NCBI RefSeq assembly: GCF_900103005.1
Contig: NZ_FMWL01000002.1
Coordinates: forward strand, 1-64,000
DNA: 64,000 bases
Source of the DNA: Acidaminobacter hydrogenoformans DSM 2784
GTDB lineage: Bacteria; Bacillota; Clostridia; Peptostreptococcales; Acidaminobacteraceae
Direction: 5' to 3'
This document shows positions 26,287 to 35,798 of this stretch, in pieces; the stretch's first letter is position 1, and each line of letters opens with the position of its first letter. Made by a program: the position numbers and the translations under genes. The notes below the pieces were generated by a model, which was not told the DNA's origin, searched no databases, and was given only the letters and a program-made list of their open reading frames with translations.

Positions 26287-28946
26287 TGGATTACGACAAG
26301 CTGACGCCCATGATGCGGCAGTACTTTGAGATCAAGAACAACTATCCGGACTATATCCTGTTTTACAGGCTCGGGGATTTTTACGAGATGTTTTTTGACG
26401 ACGCCGTTACAGCGTCACGGGAGCTGGAGCTGACGCTGACAGGGCGAAACTGCGGTCTTGAGGAGCGGGCGCCGCTATGCGGCGTCCCTTATCACGCGGC
26501 GGACGTGTATCTGTCCAGGCTGGTGGAGAAGGGCTACAAAGTGGCCATCTGTGAGCAGGTGGAGGATCCGGCCACGGCCAAGGGGCTCGTCAAACGGGAA
26601 GTGGTGCGCATTTTGACGCCGGGGACGGTCATTGATCCGGCTTTTTTGGATGAGCGTGAGAACAACTATGTCCTGGCTCTTTCGGAGAAGAGCGCCTGGT
26701 CGGTGGCTTACGCGGATATCACGACCGGGGAGCTGAAAACGACTCTTTTTGACCCAGAAAAGGGTACGGACCGGGTACTGGAAGAAATTCTCAAGGTTAA
26801 ACCCAGGGAGATTATTGTTAGTAAAGCCTTCGGTGGTTTACATAATGATATTATGTCAACCTTAAGCACCGAAGGTTACACCATGACCACCGTACCGGAC
26901 GCCTATTTCGATCCCAATCAAGCCACGCCGTTGATCCGGAGGGTATATGGGGTGCTTTCCCTTGAAGGTCTGGGACTCGCGCCGGACAGTGCTCAGCTCA
27001 GCGCCGTTGGCGGGCTTTTAGCTTATATTGAAGAGACGCAAAAGGTAGATCTCAGACATTTTGAACATATTCAGGTCTATCAGACGGGACAGTTCATGAT
27101 GCTGGATAAATTCGCGTGGCGAAATTTAGAAATCGTGGAAACCCTGCGGGATAAGCGTAAGCGGGGCTCTCTTCTGTGGGTCCTGGACCAGACAGCCACC
27201 AGCATGGGCGGCAGGCGGCTCAGACAGTGGCTGGAGCGTCCGCTATTAGATACAGCGGCTATTGAGCAGCGTCTGGAAACCGTTGACCTCTTCGTCAACG
27301 ACCTGATCCTGAGAAGCGAAGTCCGGGATCTGCTGAAGTCGGTGTACGACCTGGAGCGTTTGTCCTCAAAGCTTGTCTTTGGGACCATCAATGCCAGGGA
27401 TCTTCTGGCACTTAAGGCTTCCCTCGCAATACTGCCGGACCTTAAGGCCATTCTTACTGACGGCGACGCTGCGCTGCTCAATCAGCTCAGAGGAGAGATT
27501 GATCCTTTGCAGGATGTCTATGGTCTGATTGAGGAAGCGATCACGGACGACCCACCCCTCTCCGTGAAGGAGGGCGGGCTCCTTCGCTCTGAGTACAATG
27601 CGGACCTGGCGGAGCTGCGGGACATAGTCCAAAACGGAAAACAGTGGATTCTGGACCTCGAAGCCAGGGAAAGACAACGCACGGGCATTAAGACGCTCAA
27701 AGTGGGCTTCAACAAAGTTTTTGGCTATTTTCTGGATATTACACGCGCCAACAGCCACCTGGTGCCTGAGGATTATCAGCGTAAGCAGACACTGGCGAAT
27801 TCAGAGCGCTATTTTACACCGGAGCTGAAGGCTCTTGAGGAGAAAGTCCTTGGGGCTGAAGAACGCATTACAGGCCTTGAATATGAGCTGTTTACCGAGA
27901 TCAGAACGGCGGTGCTGGCTGAAGTCTCAAGGCTGAAGCGGACAGCGGATGCAGTGGCTGCCATTGATGTGCTGGTGGGCCTTGCGGAGCTGGCTTATGT
28001 CCAGAATTATTGCCGGCCAACCACAGGTGAGCCCGGTACGCTGACCATTGAGGGCGGACGGCATCCCGTCATAGAAAAGATGTTTCCAAAAGTGCCGTTC
28101 ATTCCAAACGACGCTGCACTGGATCAGGATGAGCAGCAGTTTCATATCATCACGGGACCCAATATGGCGGGTAAGTCCACTTACTTGCGTCAGGTAGCTT
28201 TGATTGCGCTGCTGTATCAAATAGGCTCTTTTGTGCCGGCGCACAGGGCGTCCCTGTCCCCGGTTGACCGTATATTTACCCGTGTAGGGGCCTCAGATGA
28301 CCTCTCCCAGGGCCAGTCCACCTTTATGGTGGAGATGATTGAGCTGTCCCACATCCTGCGGCACGCGACACCACAGTCCCTCATTTTGCTGGATGAAATA
28401 GGCCGTGGCACCAGCACCTACGACGGCCTCAGCATAGCCTGGGCAGTGGTGGAGCACTTGTCACGACGCAGCGGGATCAGGGCCAAGACCATGTTCGCCA
28501 CCCACTATCATGAGCTGACGGAGCTTGAAGGCAAGTTCAATGGCGTGAAGAATTTCTGCATTGCCGTTCGTGAACAGGGCGACGACATTGTGTTCCTGCG
28601 CAAGATTGTCAGGGGCGGCGCCAACCAGAGCTTTGGCATCCAGGTTGCGCGGCTGGCAGGCCTGCCGGAAACCGTGGTCACCCGTGCCCGGCAGATTCTC
28701 AGGAAGCTTGAGGAAAATGACATCAACAACAACATTCAGCAGCTGAATGACCTTGATAAGGATCTCGCGGTGGCGCCAAGCCCTGCCGTACAGCAGCTGA
28801 GCTTTTTAACCGCGGGACAAGCCGATGGTCTCATTTCCGAAATCGCCGCTCTGGACGTCCTCAAAATGACGCCCCTTGAAGCTATGGGCGCGCTGGACCG
28901 ACTGATTGAAGAAGCCCGAAGGATTAGTCCAGGGAAGGGGAGATGA
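26286..28946 (+). CDS. mutS: DNA mismatch repair protein MutS
   Basis: An 886-residue mismatch sensor. The ATG at 26286 overlaps the miaB stop and has GGAGGT upstream; it yields the canonical MDYDKLTPMMRQYFEIK start. The mismatch-wedge motif FYRLGDFYEMFFDDA is near residue 30 (Phe-x-Glu). The ABC-type ATPase has Walker A GPNMAGKST near 624, the DDLSQGQSTFMVEM signature and Walker B LILLDEIGRGT. A dispersed 10-mer is in frame at 28821-28830 near the C-terminus (ADGL). Confidence 0.97.
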   Translation: MDYDKLTPMMRQYFEIKNNYPDYILFYRLGDFYEMFFDDAVTASRELELTLTGRNCGLEERAPLCGVPYHAADVYLSRLVEKGYKVAICEQVEDPATAKGLVKREVVRILTPGTVIDPAFLDERENNYVLALSEKSAWSVAYADITTGELKTTLFDPEKGTDRVLEEILKVKPREIIVSKAFGGLHNDIMSTLSTEGYTMTTVPDAYFDPNQATPLIRRVYGVLSLEGLGLAPDSAQLSAVGGLLAYIEETQKVDLRHFEHIQVYQTGQFMMLDKFAWRNLEIVETLRDKRKRGSLLWVLDQTATSMGGRRLRQWLERPLLDTAAIEQRLETVDLFVNDLILRSEVRDLLKSVYDLERLSSKLVFGTINARDLLALKASLAILPDLKAILTDGDAALLNQLRGEIDPLQDVYGLIEEAITDDPPLSVKEGGLLRSEYNADLAELRDIVQNGKQWILDLEARERQRTGIKTLKVGFNKVFGYFLDITRANSHLVPEDYQRKQTLANSERYFTPELKALEEKVLGAEERITGLEYELFTEIRTAVLAEVSRLKRTADAVAAIDVLVGLAELAYVQNYCRPTTGEPGTLTIEGGRHPVIEKMFPKVPFIPNDAALDQDEQQFHIITGPNMAGKSTYLRQVALIALLYQIGSFVPAHRASLSPVDRIFTRVGASDDLSQGQSTFMVEMIELSHILRHATPQSLILLDEIGRGTSTYDGLSIAWAVVEHLSRRSGIRAKTMFATHYHELTELEGKFNGVKNFCIAVREQGDDIVFLRKIVRGGANQSFGIQVARLAGLPETVVTRARQILRKLEENDINNNIQQLNDLDKDLAVAPSPAVQQLSFLTAGQADGLISEIAALDVLKMTPLEAMGALDRLIEEARRISPGKGR

Positions 28947-28948
28947 GC

Positions 28949-31051
28949 ATGAGCGAACTCGAAACGGCACAACAATCTGAAGAAGCTCTGCTGGAGCCAA
29001 GGCGGATCCAAAGGCTCTCTCCTCAGGTGTCGGATAAAATCGCGGCGGGCGAGGTGGTCGAGCGCCCGGCAGCAGTGCTCAAGGAGCTGGTTGAAAACGC
29101 CATAGACGCTGGGGCCAGCAAAATTGTCGTTGAAGTTGAGCAGGGCGGAAAGAAATATATCCGCGTGACAGACAACGGAAGCGGCATGAATCCGGAAGAT
29201 GTAGCCTTGGCCTTTGAGCGCCATGCCACCAGTAAAGTCGCCTCCATAGAGGATTTGGTTTCCCTGCGGACACTGGGCTTCAGAGGCGAGGCCCTCTCGA
29301 GTATAGCGGCAGTCTCTTATCTTGAAATGACCACAAGACGGCAAAAGGATGAAGAAGGGCTTCACATTACCTTGGCCGGTGGGCGGGAGACGGACCGGAG
29401 AGCGACTTCAGCCGCCCATGGCACCACGGTGGTCGTCAAGGACCTCTTCTTCAATACACCAGCGCGACTGAAGTTTATGAAGTCCGCAGCGGCTGAAGCG
29501 GCTTATATCACTGATCTGATGACAAAACTGGCCCTGTCCCATCCAGAGCTCTCCATCCAGTTTGTGCTGGATAAACGGCTGGTTTTTAAGACGCCGGGGG
29601 ATGACAAGGTGTTCTCTGCGGCCTATGCGACTCTTGAGCGGGCCCTGAGCCGGTCCCTCTTTGAATTCAGCTTTGAAAATGAGCTGGTTCGGGTAAGCGG
29701 CTGGGCTTCGAAGATTGATTATACCCGGGGCAACCGCAATTATCAGATGACCTTTGTGAACGGGCGCTATGTGAAGAGCAGAATGACCCTGGATGCGATT
29801 CAGTATGCCTATCAGGGGCTTCTGCCGGGCGGGCGATTTCCAGCGGTGCTGCTTTATCTGAAAATTCAGCCGGATGGGTGCGATGTCAATATTCATCCCC
29901 AAAAGACAGAGATCAAATTTGAAAGGGAAGACGCCATCCGTAATTTTATTTCCGTCGAGTTGAAGCGCGCCCTGGAGAGAATGCAGCAGGTTCCGGTGCG
30001 CAGCTTCACGACGAAACCGGTTTGGGAATCGAAGCCACAGGCCCCAGAAATAGCTGCAGAGCTTGAAGAAAGACCAAAAAGCCCTATAGAAATGCCATAT
30101 AAAGGCATAAACATAGGGGAAGTTGATCAAAAACAGGTGGGGACTGGGCCGAGCCAAACAGCCCCCAACCAAACCGAAACGCATCCAGCAATCCACAGCA
30201 GGGAAACCGCCCCGGCTTATTCAGATCATACGACGAGAAGCTCAGTTGAAGAGAGCGGAAGCGTTGAATCCACAGAGACAATGAAGCCATCTACCGAACC
30301 ACCAACAAAACCGACAATAGCCTCACCTTATAAAGGACCCGCAAAGGCACCTTCAAAAGCACCCATGAATTTTGACACCACACTTCTCGAAAATCTGGTG
30401 ATCCCAGAGACGAGATTCGCAGGCCTCGAAGAAGTCGCCAGACCTTCACAAACTGCGCCCACAGAAACCCTTTATGATGGGGCTCGGTATGTTGGCCAGA
30501 TCTTTAAATCCTTTTTAATGTATGAAAAAGAAAATCATTTGCTGTTGATTGATCAGCACGCTGCCCACGAAAAAATTCTTTATGCCAGAATGAAACGCGA
30601 CCATGAGCGCCGGGAGATTGTCAGGCAGCTTTTGGTGGAGCCCATTTTGATTGAGTGCGACAAAGCGACAGCACTGCTGCTGAGTGATCGCAGCGAGACG
30701 CTGGAACAGATTGGCTTTTCCCTTGAGCCCTTTGGCGAGACGGATTTCATTCTCAGAGAAGTGCCCATGCTGTTCGACGTACCAGGGACCAAGCGCTTCT
30801 TTGATCAGCTGAAGGATAAGGAAAGCGTCCACGAACTGCAAACGGCCGCGCAAAAGCCTATTGAGGACCGTCTGATGAGCATGGCCTGCAAAGCGGCGGT
30901 CAAGGCTAACGACGCCCTGACGCCTTTTGAAGCCGCCCAGCTGATCAAAGAACTGAGGACCCTCGATTCTCCCTACACTTGCCCACATGGACGGCCTCTG
31001 GTCGTGCGTATGGAGCGGCATGAGCTGGAGAAGAAATTCCTGAGAACGTAA
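28949..31051 (+). CDS. mutL: DNA mismatch repair protein MutL
   Basis: About 700 residues. The ATG at 28949 is 8 bases after AAGGGG; a second ATG at 28943 (overlapping mutS) is possible. The GHKL ATPase shows ELVENAIDAGA, DNGSGM and TLGFRGEALSSI. A long proline/threonine linker contains a repeat-derived stretch (nt 30137-30176). The C-terminal endonuclease/dimer domain has the metal motif as DQHAAHEKILYA (from residue 535): the last glutamate of DQHA(X)2E(X)4E is alanine here. The ACKAAVKAND and CPHGRP motifs are kept. Works with MutS to nick the new strand. Confidence 0.95.
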   Translation: MSELETAQQSEEALLEPRRIQRLSPQVSDKIAAGEVVERPAAVLKELVENAIDAGASKIVVEVEQGGKKYIRVTDNGSGMNPEDVALAFERHATSKVASIEDLVSLRTLGFRGEALSSIAAVSYLEMTTRRQKDEEGLHITLAGGRETDRRATSAAHGTTVVVKDLFFNTPARLKFMKSAAAEAAYITDLMTKLALSHPELSIQFVLDKRLVFKTPGDDKVFSAAYATLERALSRSLFEFSFENELVRVSGWASKIDYTRGNRNYQMTFVNGRYVKSRMTLDAIQYAYQGLLPGGRFPAVLLYLKIQPDGCDVNIHPQKTEIKFEREDAIRNFISVELKRALERMQQVPVRSFTTKPVWESKPQAPEIAAELEERPKSPIEMPYKGINIGEVDQKQVGTGPSQTAPNQTETHPAIHSRETAPAYSDHTTRSSVEESGSVESTETMKPSTEPPTKPTIASPYKGPAKAPSKAPMNFDTTLLENLVIPETRFAGLEEVARPSQTAPTETLYDGARYVGQIFKSFLMYEKENHLLLIDQHAAHEKILYARMKRDHERREIVRQLLVEPILIECDKATALLLSDRSETLEQIGFSLEPFGETDFILREVPMLFDVPGTKRFFDQLKDKESVHELQTAAQKPIEDRLMSMACKAAVKANDALTPFEAAQLIKELRTLDSPYTCPHGRPLVVRMERHELEKKFLRT
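30137..30176. repeat. Dispersed repeat inside the mutL linker
   Basis: GGTGGGGACTGGGCCGAGCC followed by AAACAGCCCCCAACCAAACC encodes GTGPSQTAPNQTET in the inter-domain linker. The DNA matches the intergenic family and not a conserved MutL segment. Confidence 0.55.
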
Positions 31052-31111
31052 TCCGTTCGTCAGCATAACGTCATCAGAGCGACTTGAAGAACGCAAGAAG
31101 AAGGTGATCCT

Positions 31112-32131
31112 TTGACCGTAGCAACAACACCACCAGTTGCAGCAGCTACAACCTCGGTGGGTACTGCACCACCAGTTGCTAAAGCCTCAGGGAGGGATGT
31201 CGTCATGATTGCCGGCCCAACAGCGGTTGGCAAGACGAAGATTTCCATTGAGCTCTGCCGGCGGCTGGATGGCGAAATCCTTTCTGCGGATTCCATGCAG
31301 ATCTACAAATATATGAACATTGGCAGCGCTAAGCCCACAGAGGCAGAACAGGCGGGGATCCCCCACCACATGATGGATGTGGTGGATCCTGCTGAGGCTT
31401 TTTCGGCCGCAGATTACAAAGCGGCTGCTGAGGCGTGTCTTGAGGAGATCCTGTCAAGAGGCAAGCTGCCCATCATGGTGGGCGGGACTGGCCTCTACTT
31501 TGACGCACTGCTGTACGACCGGGACTTTTCAGGCTCGGCCGGAGACGGGGTTTTGCGGGAAGCCTTCGAAGCCATTGCCAGGGCACAGGGCAATGAGGCG
31601 CTGCATGACATGCTAAAAGAAAAGGATGCAGAGGCTGCGGCCCGCATCCATCCCAACAATGTCCGCAGAGTGGTCAGGGCGCTGGAGCTGATTGAGACCA
31701 CGGGTTCGGCGACGCCAGCCTTTGATCAGGCGCCTGAGCCAAATCCACGCTATAATTTTATACTTTTGGGGCTCACCGACCATCGGCAGGCACTTTATGA
31801 GCGGATTGACCAAAGAGTGGACGCCATGTTCGAGGCGGGGCTCGTGGATGAAATAATTATTTTGAAAAACTTGGGCTTAAGTGATAAATTCCAGTCCATG
31901 CAGGGTATAGGTTACAAGGAAGTATTCCGATATCTGGACGGGCTGGCAACTTTAGAGGAGACCATAGCTTTGATCAAGCAGAGCTCCCGGCGGTATGCCA
32001 AGCGGCAGCTCACTTGGTTCAAGCGGTATCCAACCCTCGAGTGGTTTGAGGTAGACGGCTTGACGGATCCAGATTCGGTGATCGACCAGATAGAGAGAGC
32101 CATACGTCAAAAAATGTCACGGGAGGGTTAA
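31112..32131 (+). CDS. miaA: tRNA dimethylallyltransferase
   Basis: A 339-residue enzyme that adds the dimethylallyl group to A37 of tRNA, the substrate later modified by MiaB. The P-loop GPTAVGKT is at 35-42 and [18 protein letters not shown] follows. The start is a TTG after GAAGGTGATCC and gives a Thr/Ala/Pro-rich N-terminal extension of about 27 residues not usual in the family. An internal start downstream lacks a ribosome site. The 10-mer repeat occurs in frame at 31778-31787. Confidence 0.93.
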   Translation: MTVATTPPVAAATTSVGTAPPVAKASGRDVVMIAGPTAVGKTKISIELCRRLDGEILSADSMQIYKYMNIGSAKPTEAEQAGIPHHMMDVVDPAEAFSAADYKAAAEACLEEILSRGKLPIMVGGTGLYFDALLYDRDFSGSAGDGVLREAFEAIARAQGNEALHDMLKEKDAEAAARIHPNNVRRVVRALELIETTGSATPAFDQAPEPNPRYNFILLGLTDHRQALYERIDQRVDAMFEAGLVDEIIILKNLGLSDKFQSMQGIGYKEVFRYLDGLATLEETIALIKQSSRRYAKRQLTWFKRYPTLEWFEVDGLTDPDSVIDQIERAIRQKMSREG

Positions 32132-32135
32132 TCGT

Positions 32136-32387
32136 ATGAAAGTCGCATTGAATCTGCAGGATATTTTTCTCAACCAGGTGAGAAAGGATAAAACCCAAAT
32201 CACCGTCTTTCTGATCAGCGGGTACCAAATCAAGGGCCAGGTGAAGGGCTTTGACAGCTACACCATTGTCCTTGACAGCGAAGGCAAGCAGCAGATGATC
32301 TACAAGCACGCCATTTCAACCATTATCCCTAGCCGTGCGGTGAATTTCAATACCGGCAGGCCAGATGAGCCGCCTGTCGTCGACTAA
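32136..32387 (+). CDS. hfq: RNA chaperone Hfq
   Basis: An 83-residue Sm-like protein that pairs small RNAs with mRNAs. The Sm1 region ([40 protein letters not shown]) and the Sm2 YKHAISTI motif are complete. It starts 4 bases after miaA, the standard miaA-hfq pairing. Confidence 0.96.
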   Translation: MKVALNLQDIFLNQVRKDKTQITVFLISGYQIKGQVKGFDSYTIVLDSEGKQQMIYKHAISTIIPSRAVNFNTGRPDEPPVVD

Positions 32388-32427
32388 CTTCACTTCATTC
32401 TAAACTCTTGTGGCGCGACGCTATAAA

Positions 32428-32461
32428 GGGTACTCCAGTTGCGGGGTACCCTTTTTTATTT
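32428..32461 (+). terminator. Intrinsic terminator after hfq
   Basis: GGGTACTCC pairs with GGGGTACCC in part (six-base GGGTAC/GTACCC core), followed by TTTTTTATTTTTTT. It ends the miaB-hfq operon. Confidence 0.8.
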
Positions 32462-32570
32462 TTTTGGATTAGGTTCTAGTGCAGCAGCACACTTGACGGG
32501 CACTTCAAAAAAGTAAATAATAAGGAGGGTATTTTTCTTCGAAATTTTGTTTCAAGCTGCAATTTATTCA

Positions 32571-32618
32571 GTCCCTGTCCCCAACCAAAAATTCAGGCCG
32601 GCCCAGTCCCCAACCACC
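32571..32618. repeat. Dispersed repeat upstream of ynbB-like gene
   Basis: GTCCCTGTCCCCAACCAAAA and GGCCGGCCCAGTCCCCAACC lie directly before the ribosome site of the next gene. They create an open upstream extension of that frame that is not part of the protein. Confidence 0.65.
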
Positions 32619-32636
32619 ACAAGGAGGTTCACACCC

Positions 32637-33944
32637 TTGCCACACTATCTCGAGCTTCTCGGCATCCCGTCAGATGTCCTCGCCCTCGTCCAGGACGTGG
32701 AGCAGGACACCTGCGCGCTGAATGCTGACATTGACGCCAAGGCGTCCTATAACCAGATTAAAATTCTCAAGAGCATGCAGGCCCACCGGCTGAGCGACAT
32801 GCACTTCGCCTGGAACACCGGGTATGGTTATGACGATCCCGGCCGCGAGACCGTCGAAAAGATTTACGCCAGCGTCTTTGACGCAGAAGCCGCACTGGTG
32901 CGCCCGCTGATCGTCAACGGTACCCACGCGCTTTCCCTGTGCCTGCAGGGCGTCCTGCGTCCGGGCGACCTCATGATCAGCGTCACGGGCAAGCCCTATG
33001 ACACCCTGGATCAGGTGATTGGCATTACACCTGCGACTGCCAATGGTCACCCGCCCGCAGCGTCAAGAGGGCAGGGCACCTTGGCCGAATACGGCATCCT
33101 CTACGCCCAAATCGACCTCCTGGAGGACGGCAGACTCGATCTCGAGCGCATTGCCACCTGCGTCAGCTCAGAAAAGCCCCGCATGATCTACCTCCAGCGC
33201 TCCAGCGGCTACAGCTGGCGCCGTGCACTGACTGTGCCGGAAATCGCGGACATGATCCGCGCCATCAAGGCCATTGACCCGCAGGTCGTGGTCATGGTGG
33301 ACAACTGCTACGGCGAATTCATTGACACTCAGGAGCCTACCAGCGTTGGCGCCGACCTCATGGCTGGCTCCCTCATCAAGAACCCCGGCGGCGGCCTGGC
33401 CCTCAGCGGCGGCTATGTCGTGGGCCGCAGGGACTTGGTGGAACTGGTCTCCTACCGCATGACCACCCCGGGCATAGGCGGCGAATGCGGCCTGACCTTC
33501 GGACAGAACCGCACCATTCTCCAAGGCCTCTTTATGGCGCCGATGGTCGTTGCTTCCGCCCTCAAAGGCGCCGTCTTCTGCGCACGTCTCTACGAACGGC
33601 TGGGCTTCGAGGTCAACCCCAAATGGGATCAGGGCCGCAGTGACATCATCCAGGCCGTCCGGCTGGGCACCGCAGACCGGGTCATCAGCTTCTGCCGCGG
33701 CATCCAGAGCGCTGCCCCTGTGGACGCCCACGTCGTCCCAATGCCTTGGGCCATGCCCGGATACACCAGCGATGTCATCATGGCTGCCGGCGCCTTTGTC
33801 CAAGGCTCCTCCATTGAGCTCAGCGCAGACGCGCCCATCCGCGAGCCTTTCGACGTCTTTTTCCAGGGCGGTCTGACTTTTGCCCATTCCCAGTATGGCG
33901 CGGTCAGGAGTCTCCTCGCCATGAGGGAAGACAAGGTTTTGTAA
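32637..33944 (+). CDS. YnbB-type PLP enzyme (cystathionine gamma-lyase-like, 'aluminium resistance' family)
   Basis: A 435-residue fold-type I PLP protein. The TTG at 32637 has AAGGAGG 9 bases before it and begins LPHYLELLGIPSDV. The likely PLP lysine is K248 in SLIKNPGGGLALSGGYVVG. Conserved blocks include LIVNGTHALSLCL and MVDNCYGEF. Members of this family commonly lie by hfq in Firmicutes. The physiological substrate is not established, and the aluminium-resistance label is historical. Confidence 0.85.
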   Translation: MPHYLELLGIPSDVLALVQDVEQDTCALNADIDAKASYNQIKILKSMQAHRLSDMHFAWNTGYGYDDPGRETVEKIYASVFDAEAALVRPLIVNGTHALSLCLQGVLRPGDLMISVTGKPYDTLDQVIGITPATANGHPPAASRGQGTLAEYGILYAQIDLLEDGRLDLERIATCVSSEKPRMIYLQRSSGYSWRRALTVPEIADMIRAIKAIDPQVVVMVDNCYGEFIDTQEPTSVGADLMAGSLIKNPGGGLALSGGYVVGRRDLVELVSYRMTTPGIGGECGLTFGQNRTILQGLFMAPMVVASALKGAVFCARLYERLGFEVNPKWDQGRSDIIQAVRLGTADRVISFCRGIQSAAPVDAHVVPMPWAMPGYTSDVIMAAGAFVQGSSIELSADAPIREPFDVFFQGGLTFAHSQYGAVRSLLAMREDKVL

Positions 33945-34020
33945 TTTTGACTCCGGCCAGGTTTGATGTCTTCACGAATTTAAGTTTGATGAATTTAACA
34001 CATTTTTCTGTGAAATATTC

Positions 34021-34049
34021 TTGTAACCTTTTTTCGACTGTGTTATACT
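34021..34049 (+). promoter_or_regulatory. Promoter of the second permease
   Basis: TTGTAA (34021-34026) and TATACT (34044-34049) are 17 bases apart. The transcript would begin near 34056, leaving a leader of about 190 bases. Confidence 0.65.
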
Positions 34050-34055
34050 GTCCCC

Positions 34056-34181
34056 ATAGCAGGGAACGATTGATGCGGTCTCTGTCGTGTAAAATTTAAT
34101 TTGAATTCGCTGTAACCCAGCAAAGATTAAGGCTTTACAGGGTCAGTATGAATGCGTGTGCATTCGTGCTGACTCTTTTTA
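34056..34181 (+). promoter_or_regulatory. Structured leader with terminator before the permease, candidate attenuator
   Basis: CAGGGA/UCUCUG forms an early hairpin. CTGTAA (34110-34115) and TTACAG (34135-34140) form a second stem. GTCAGTATGAATGC (34142-34155) pairs with GCATTCGTGCTGAC (34160-34173), followed by TCTTTTTATTT, which is a strong terminator. A leader that ends in a terminator before a nucleobase permease implies ligand-responsive attenuation. No PyrR site or known purine aptamer is recognisable. Confidence 0.55.
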
Positions 34182-34246
34182 TTTAAAATGCACTCATAAA
34201 TCCATGTCAACAATCTATGTCAACAACATTTTGGAGGGGAGATTAC

Positions 34247-35653
34247 ATGAGCACTAAGTCCACATCGATCTTTGATTTTTATGGCAAACCAGATTTCCTG
34301 ACCGCACTGCCGCTTTCGTTCCAGCACGTCCTTGCCATGATCGTAGGCAACATTACGCCAGCCCTGATCATCTCTGGTACAGTCAACGCACTCGCAGCCA
34401 AGACCGGCATTGCGTCCCAGGGCGCTGACGCGGCCACGCTCGTACAAAGCGCCATGTTCCTCGCCGCTATTGCTACACTGATTCAGCTGTTCCCAATCGC
34501 TATTGTCGGTTCCAAGCTCCCGGTCATCATGGGCGTCAGCTTTGCTTACATACCAACCATGTCCGCCATTGGTTCACAATACGGCCTTCCGGGCATCCTC
34601 GGGGCACAGATTGTCGGTGGTGTCGTCGGTATTATGGTCGGTATCTTCATTAAGCCGCTCAGAAAATACTTCCCGCCTATTGTCGCCGGTACCGTCGTTA
34701 TGAGTATTGGTCTATCCCTCTACACGACAGCGGTCAACTATATTGGCGGCGGCGCGGGTCTCAAAGCAACTGCACCAGAGCTCTTTGGCGCACCTAATCA
34801 GCTTATCGTTGGCTTTGCGACGCTCCTTACTGTTTTGTTTGTCGGCCAGTTCGGCAAAGGGATCGTCAAACTGTCCTCAATCCTGATCGGTATCCTCGTC
34901 GGTTATGCCATCGCGCTTCCAATGGGTATGGTCAATTTCGCAGCGATCGGCCAGAAATCATGGTTCGCGCTTCCTGCTCTCGGCCAGTTCCCTATTGAAT
35001 TCCATCCTGCTGCAATTGTCTCCATGGCGGTCATCTTCATTGTCAACTCCATTCAGGCGGTTGGCGACTTGTCCGCAACGACTATAGGCGGCCTCAACCG
35101 CGAAGTTACGGACAACGAGCTTCGTGGCGGCATCATTGCCAGCAACATGGGCTCAATCATTGGCGCTTTCTTTGGTGGCCTTCCGGTTGCGACTTACAGC
35201 CAGAACGTCGGTATCGTTTCCACTACAAAGGTTGTCAGCCGCGTGGTCTTCATGTTCGCAGCGATCTTTGTCCTGATCGCAGGCTTCATTCCTAAGTTCG
35301 GCGCGCTCATGACCACGATTCCACAGTCAGTTATTGGCGGCGCGACTATCGGCGTCTTCGCGATCATCACTATGTCTGGTGTCCGTCTGATCACCCAGCA
35401 GGAAATGACAACCAGAAACACGACTATTGTTGGTTTGGCTCTCGCCCTTGGTATGGGCATCACGGCAGTGCCACAGTTCCTCGCAAACTATCCGCAGTGG
35501 GTCTCCATGGTCTTTGGCAGCTCCCCAGTCGTTATCGCAACAATTGTTGCTTTCACCCTCAATATCATCCTTCCTAAGAAATCACTTGTGGATGAGCAAA
35601 AAGAGCGTGACGAGATCGAAGCGAAGCGTGAAGCGAAAGCTGCTGGCAAGTAA
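34247..35653 (+). CDS. NCS2-family nucleobase permease (xanthine/uracil type)
   Basis: A 468-residue membrane transporter, starting at an ATG after GGAGGGGAG. The core blocks are LSFQHVLAMIVGNITPALIISG, MGVSFAYIPTMSAIG and the signature GGLPVATYSQNVGIVSTTKVVSRVV. It differs from the permease at 4085 in the FAYIPT block, so the two probably carry different bases. The C-terminal tail is highly charged. Its transcription is preceded by the leader/terminator at 34056-34181 and closed by a terminator at 35714. Confidence 0.9.
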   Translation: MSTKSTSIFDFYGKPDFLTALPLSFQHVLAMIVGNITPALIISGTVNALAAKTGIASQGADAATLVQSAMFLAAIATLIQLFPIAIVGSKLPVIMGVSFAYIPTMSAIGSQYGLPGILGAQIVGGVVGIMVGIFIKPLRKYFPPIVAGTVVMSIGLSLYTTAVNYIGGGAGLKATAPELFGAPNQLIVGFATLLTVLFVGQFGKGIVKLSSILIGILVGYAIALPMGMVNFAAIGQKSWFALPALGQFPIEFHPAAIVSMAVIFIVNSIQAVGDLSATTIGGLNREVTDNELRGGIIASNMGSIIGAFFGGLPVATYSQNVGIVSTTKVVSRVVFMFAAIFVLIAGFIPKFGALMTTIPQSVIGGATIGVFAIITMSGVRLITQQEMTTRNTTIVGLALALGMGITAVPQFLANYPQWVSMVFGSSPVVIATIVAFTLNIILPKKSLVDEQKERDEIEAKREAKAAGK

Positions 35654-35713
35654 TCCTTAGTGGTTTACAACAAATAAACGCTTGCTAACCTTAATTAAAT
35701 TTATTGAAATCAA

Positions 35714-35768
35714 AAACAGGAAACGGATTCAATGGCTACGGCCGCTGAAACCTTTTCCTGTTTTTTTG
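35714..35768 (+). terminator. Intrinsic terminator after permease
   Basis: AACAGGAAA pairs with TTTTCCTGTT around a 31-base interior and is followed by seven T. Confidence 0.75.
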
Positions 35769-35798
35769 TTTTGGTTATAAAGAAACGTTATGGTGATT

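Noticed and set aside
32547-32636. Longer N-terminus of the YnbB-like protein
   Set aside because: The extension is encoded by dispersed repeats, while a strong AAGGAGG precedes the TTG at 32637.
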